Made by a program: the position numbers and the translations under genes
Shown here: in pieces, positions 29,797 to 33,226 of the stretch
How the letters are laid out: every line of letters begins with the position of its first letter
How positions within the stretch are numbered: the stretch's first letter is position 1
Source of the DNA: a bacterium
GTDB lineage: Bacteria; Cyanobacteriota; Vampirovibrionia; Gastranaerophilales; Gastranaerophilaceae
NCBI GenBank assembly: GCA_017472545.1
Contig: JAFUPZ010000125.1
Span: forward strand, 1-33,226
Direction: 5' to 3'
Length of the DNA: 33,226 nt
Notes under the pieces: generated by a model
Databases searched by the model: none
Seen by the model: only the letters and a program-made list of their open reading frames with translations
What the model was told of the DNA's origin: nothing

Positions 29797-32700
29797 ATGA
29801 ATAAGAGAATGAAGAGATTTTTGGCTGTTGCTGCTTGTATTGCTGTAGTTGGTAATACAGGAATTTCAGCGTACCCTGCAGTCGTTTCAATAGACTCTAC
29901 AACAAACGCAAATGCAGAAGCAGGCATCTTAACAAATACATCAACTGTAGATGGAAGTGTCACAGAACACGTATGGCAAAAAGGGGCAACTGATTCTGCT
30001 AGTGTTGATTTAACAGGCGGTTCTCTTGATGTTTCAGGTTATTCAGCATCTGTTTTAAATGACACAATTACAGCAACTAGCGGAAATCTCAACATTAAAA
30101 ACGGAACTTTCACCGTAGGCAACAATAGCTCTATAGGTAGTACCGTAAACACAAATGTAGAATATGGTTCAGTTTTCGCAGTTTCTGGGGGAAGTGCAAC
30201 ATTTGATTCTGGCGATATTTGGGATGGTGTAGTCGGAATCGAACGCGGAACTTTAACATTAAACGATGCAAACAAAAGTTTAGACGGTTCATTTGTTCAA
30301 GTTGGCGGCAATACCACAATTACTGGTTCTAACTTTAGTATGGCTAATGCTTTAGATGAGGTTAGCGGTGGAATTCTTAATATCGGTACTACAGCAAACC
30401 CTGCAAATTTAACTGTTAAAAACGGTGCAATTACTCAAGATGCAACAGTAAACTTTGCCGAAAATAGTACTATTAATTTAAATTCAGGAAACGTATCCTT
30501 AAATGTTGGTGACACTTGGGCGGGCAACATCGATGTAAGCGGTGGAACACTAAATGTAAATAACCTTCCAAAAACAGGAACACTTACCCAAACAGATGGA
30601 ACACTAAATGTCACAGGACAAAGATTTGACTTAAATAATACTAACGACAACCTAGATGGCGGAACAATTAACGTAGGAAATGGTTCTACAACTTCTAAAT
30701 TAAATGTTTCAAAAGGTACTATAACAACAAGTTCGACCGTGAATTTAACAAACAAAAGTACCCTAAACCTTTCAGGAGGCAACGTAACATTAGACGTAGA
30801 TGATACAATCGACGGTAATGTTAACGTTACATCAGGAAGCTTGTCACTTGTTGGTATTACAAAATCAAAAGATACATTGTTTACTCAAACTGACGGATCA
30901 ACAACAGTCACAGGTAAAAGTTTCGATTTAAACAACGAAAACGATTATTTTGCTGGTGGAGAATTGACCATTGGTAACGGCATCAATGCTTCAAAAATGT
31001 CGGTTTCTCAAGGTGCAATTGCTGATACTAAGGTTAATATAAAAGAACACTCAAGTTTAGAAGTTAACGGTGGTATTGTTGACATAACTTCTGATTCAAC
31101 TTGGGATGGAACTATCAACATTACAGAAGGCACACTAACTCTTGATAACGTAACAAAAAATTCAACCGCTAATTTTGCACAAAGTGGCGGTAAAACAACC
31201 GTAATCGGTAATGGCTTAGATTTAGATAACACAGAAGATATTGTTTCTGGTGGTACATTTAATATTGGTAATAAAACAACTCAAACAGAAGTAAGCGTTT
31301 CTCAAGGTTATATTGAATCAGATGCGATTGTAAACATCAACCGCAACGGGAAATTAAGTGTTTCAGGCGGGGAAGTAAACTTAGATGCTTCAGACACTTG
31401 GCGTGGGGATTTAGACATCACAGAAGGTGTTTTAACAATTTCTGATGTAACTAAAAACAGCTCTGCTAAATTTACTCAAACAGGTGGTACAACAAGCATT
31501 TCTTCTCAAAACTTTGTATTGAACAACGAATCAGACAAAATTTCTGGTGGAACTTTAAATATTGAAAACGGTACCAATTTTGAAATATCAAAAGGTCTTG
31601 TAGAGGGCGGTGCAAGAGTTAACTTAGATAACAACACTACTACAACAGTTTCTGGTGGTGGCCTAACACTTGACAACACTGATACTTGGAATGGAAATGT
31701 TCACAATACTGGTGGAAGCTTGGCCCTTGTCGGTATTAACCACAAAAACGGAGTATTTACCCAAACTAAGGGTGGTACAACCGTTACTGAAACAGGTTTT
31801 GATCTCAACAACAGAGCCGATCAAATTACTGGAGGTGTCGTCAATGTTGGTGACGGTACCACAATTAGTAGCATGAACGTTTCGGCTGGTACAATTGGAG
31901 TAAACGCAACCGTTAATATTAACAAAGAAGGTTCTTTGAATGTAGACGGTGGTACTGTTAACTTAAAGAAAGATACCCTTTGGGAAGGTGCAGTAAACGT
32001 ATCTGACGGTACATTAAACTTGAATTCTGTTAGCAAAAGTGGAAGCGCAGTTTACTCACAAAGTAACGGAACTGCAACCGTTATTGGTTCAGATTTTAAT
32101 CTAAATAACAGTTCAGATAGTGTTGCAGGAGGCACATTCAATATCGGTGACGGCACAACACTAACAACTTTAGATGTTTCAAATGGTACAATTCACTTTA
32201 ACGCAAACACTAATGTTAATTCAAATTCAACATTAAATATCATGGGTGGCGAAGTTAACCTAAATAACAACGACACTTGGAATGGCAAAATTAACATGAA
32301 CAACGGTACCCTTGAACTTGTTAATGTAACAAAATCAGAAGATGCTGTTTTCTCAAATATCGGCGGGAAAACAACAATACGCGGAAATACTTTTGATTTA
32401 AACAGTACAAATGATATTATCTCTGGTGGAGTTGTAAATGTTGGAACAGATTCATCACCATCAATTTTGACAGTTTCAAAAGGTACAATCACTACCGATG
32501 CGACAACAAATCTTGAACTATATAGCGGAATAAATATCACTGGTGGTAAGGTTTCGCTTGACAGCACCGATACTTGGGACGGAAATATTAACCTTTCAAA
32601 TGGTTCATTAGCACTTATTGGAATTAATAAAAATCTTTCAGGAACAATCAATCAAACTGGTGGTAATTTAACCATTACAAATGAAAACTCACTTAATAAC

Positions 32701-33226
32701 GAAAAAGATTTGATTTCTGGTGGTAACTTGGTAATTGGTACAGAAACAGAAAACGGTACTCTTAACGTTACACACGGCACAATCGAAACTGGTGCAACTG
32801 TTACTATCAATGAAACAGGTGTCCTAAATGTTAAAGGTGGAACAACAAATATTGATGTTAATGATAGATGGAACGGTGAAATCAATGTTTCAAGCGGTAC
32901 ACTTAACTTGATTTCCAACAAAAACAATACTCGAGGAGTAAGTACAGCTAAATTTAATCAATCAGGTGGTACTACAAACATCGATGATACAAAACTTTCA
33001 CTTGATGATGCCAATAGCAAAATTACAGGTGGAACAGTTAATATCACATCTACTGGGGAACTTAATGTAAACAACTCATTAGAAAACACATCTGAATTGA
33101 ATTCAACAGGTGGAAAATTCACTATTGGTGCAAATAGCAAATATACCACAACTGCAGGAACAATTGATGAAGACTCAAAAGTTGCTATAGAAAGTGGTTC
33201 AACACTTGCTATCACTGGGGAAAATA
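29797..33226 (+). CDS. Giant secreted repeat protein, beta-helix/adhesin-like (3' end outside window)
   Basis: An open frame of at least 1143 residues without a stop, continuing beyond the window. It begins with a signal peptide (NKRMKRFLAVAACIAVVGNTGISA-Y). The rest is low in charge, rich in T, S, N, G and V, in short strands with G-G turns, as in right-handed parallel beta-helices of adhesins and autotransporter passengers. About ten repeats of 96-99 residues follow one plan: DTWNG, a G-T-L-x-L strand, FxQxGG, FDLNN, SGG-x-x-N-I-G, VSxGxI, and L-x-V-x-GG. No Shine-Dalgarno site is clear at this ATG; M5 at 29809 is the alternative. The anchor or secretion domain would be at the unseen C-terminus. 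Confidence 0.8.
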   Translation, partial: MNKRMKRFLAVAACIAVVGNTGISAYPAVVSIDSTTNANAEAGILTNTSTVDGSVTEHVWQKGATDSASVDLTGGSLDVSGYSASVLNDTITATSGNLNIKNGTFTVGNNSSIGSTVNTNVEYGSVFAVSGGSATFDSGDIWDGVVGIERGTLTLNDANKSLDGSFVQVGGNTTITGSNFSMANALDEVSGGILNIGTTANPANLTVKNGAITQDATVNFAENSTINLNSGNVSLNVGDTWAGNIDVSGGTLNVNNLPKTGTLTQTDGTLNVTGQRFDLNNTNDNLDGGTINVGNGSTTSKLNVSKGTITTSSTVNLTNKSTLNLSGGNVTLDVDDTIDGNVNVTSGSLSLVGITKSKDTLFTQTDGSTTVTGKSFDLNNENDYFAGGELTIGNGINASKMSVSQGAIADTKVNIKEHSSLEVNGGIVDITSDSTWDGTINITEGTLTLDNVTKNSTANFAQSGGKTTVIGNGLDLDNTEDIVSGGTFNIGNKTTQTEVSVSQGYIESDAIVNINRNGKLSVSGGEVNLDASDTWRGDLDITEGVLTISDVTKNSSAKFTQTGGTTSISSQNFVLNNESDKISGGTLNIENGTNFEISKGLVEGGARVNLDNNTTTTVSGGGLTLDNTDTWNGNVHNTGGSLALVGINHKNGVFTQTKGGTTVTETGFDLNNRADQITGGVVNVGDGTTISSMNVSAGTIGVNATVNINKEGSLNVDGGTVNLKKDTLWEGAVNVSDGTLNLNSVSKSGSAVYSQSNGTATVIGSDFNLNNSSDSVAGGTFNIGDGTTLTTLDVSNGTIHFNANTNVNSNSTLNIMGGEVNLNNNDTWNGKINMNNGTLELVNVTKSEDAVFSNIGGKTTIRGNTFDLNSTNDIISGGVVNVGTDSSPSILTVSKGTITTDATTNLELYSGINITGGKVSLDSTDTWDGNINLSNGSLALIGINKNLSGTINQTGGNLTITNENSLNNEKDLISGGNLVIGTETENGTLNVTHGTIETGATVTINETGVLNVKGGTTNIDVNDRWNGEINVSSGTLNLISNKNNTRGVSTAKFNQSGGTTNIDDTKLSLDDANSKITGGTVNITSTGELNVNNSLENTSELNSTGGKFTIGANSKYTTTAGTIDEDSKVAIESGSTLAITGEN
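30220..33163 (+). repeat. About ten tandem repeats of 288-297 nt in the giant gene
   Basis: The Trp codon of the D-T-W-N-G motif recurs at 30220, 30517, 31102, 31399, 31687, 31981, 32278, 32575 and 32869, with an Ile codon replacing it at 30808. Intervals are 297, 291, 294, 297, 288, 294, 297, 297 and 294 nt, always whole codons. The sequence is diverged between units, so these are old repeats. After about 33000 the pattern decays. Confidence 0.85.

Noticed and set aside
31670-31876. Plus-strand 68-codon frame within the giant gene
   Set aside because: Out of frame with the giant gene, without ribosome site, and built from repeat sequence.
30039-33215. A series of minus-strand open frames of 62-152 codons across the giant repeat gene
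   Set aside because: They recur with the repeat period, are antisense to a strong plus-strand coding frame, and arise from the same T/N/G-rich codons. No ribosome site or family signature.
1-33226. CRISPR arrays, tRNA, rRNA or insertion-sequence transposases
   Set aside because: No regular short repeat-spacer pattern, no cloverleaf with TTCGANNC arm, no rRNA-like sequence and no transposase or integrase motif was seen.

Overview
The window is AT-rich, gene-dense bacterial DNA with 30 protein genes, most of them behind Shine-Dalgarno sites of the AAGGAG type. Several things point to a diderm of the non-photosynthetic Cyanobacteria sister lineage (Melainabacteria/Vampirovibrionia, Gastranaerophilales-like): a PilM/PilN/PilO-type pilus cassette, LL-diaminopimelate aminotransferase, a heptosyltransferase-like GT9 enzyme, matrixin-like secreted proteins, and lineage-type proteins opening with a short F-x-G/A motif. 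This placement is inference; no rRNA or tRNA is visible.

Layout. 1-3440: the C-terminal part of a sensor histidine kinase faces a nadA-rlmB-sigma70 cluster on the minus strand. 3531-5814: a PilM/PilN fusion and a PilO-like protein. 5815-8632: a radical SAM protein divergent from a DRE-TIM aldolase, an AbrB/MazE-like protein divergent from an unknown protein, and a single-domain response regulator. 8731-10262: a secreted small protein coupled to chorismate synthase. 10263-12888: a compact restriction-modification-like island with an EcoRI-family adenine methyltransferase, a DUF262-HNH nuclease and a divergent XRE controller, followed by a composite palindromic element. 13069-17129: aldose epimerase with an N-terminal extension, a 739-residue coiled-coil protein and a sugar acetyltransferase. 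17235-18921: three matrixin-like secreted proteins, one with a destroyed active site. 19069-23585: UvrD-like helicase, RNase HI, an unknown membrane-associated protein, beta-carbonic anhydrase and a thioredoxin-like protein. 23757-28631: a putative membrane zincin, a DUF2971 protein, a 52-residue protein, a GT9 glycosyltransferase and DapL. 28819-33226: a uridine-kinase-like P-loop kinase and the start of a giant secreted protein with about ten 98-residue repeats, running off the window.

Three cross-cutting patterns stand out. Eight of nine convergent gene pairs end within 6 nt of each other or overlap, and three share a palindromic TTAA giving both stop codons. Four genes without a Shine-Dalgarno site have a -10 box 6-9 nt before the start codon, suggesting leaderless mRNAs. 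Three otherwise unrelated proteins share an N-terminal F-x-G/A signature.

The best candidates for an undescribed system are the methyltransferase/DUF262-HNH/XRE island and the matrixin cluster with its inactive paralogue. No stretch longer than about 190 bases lacks a gene.
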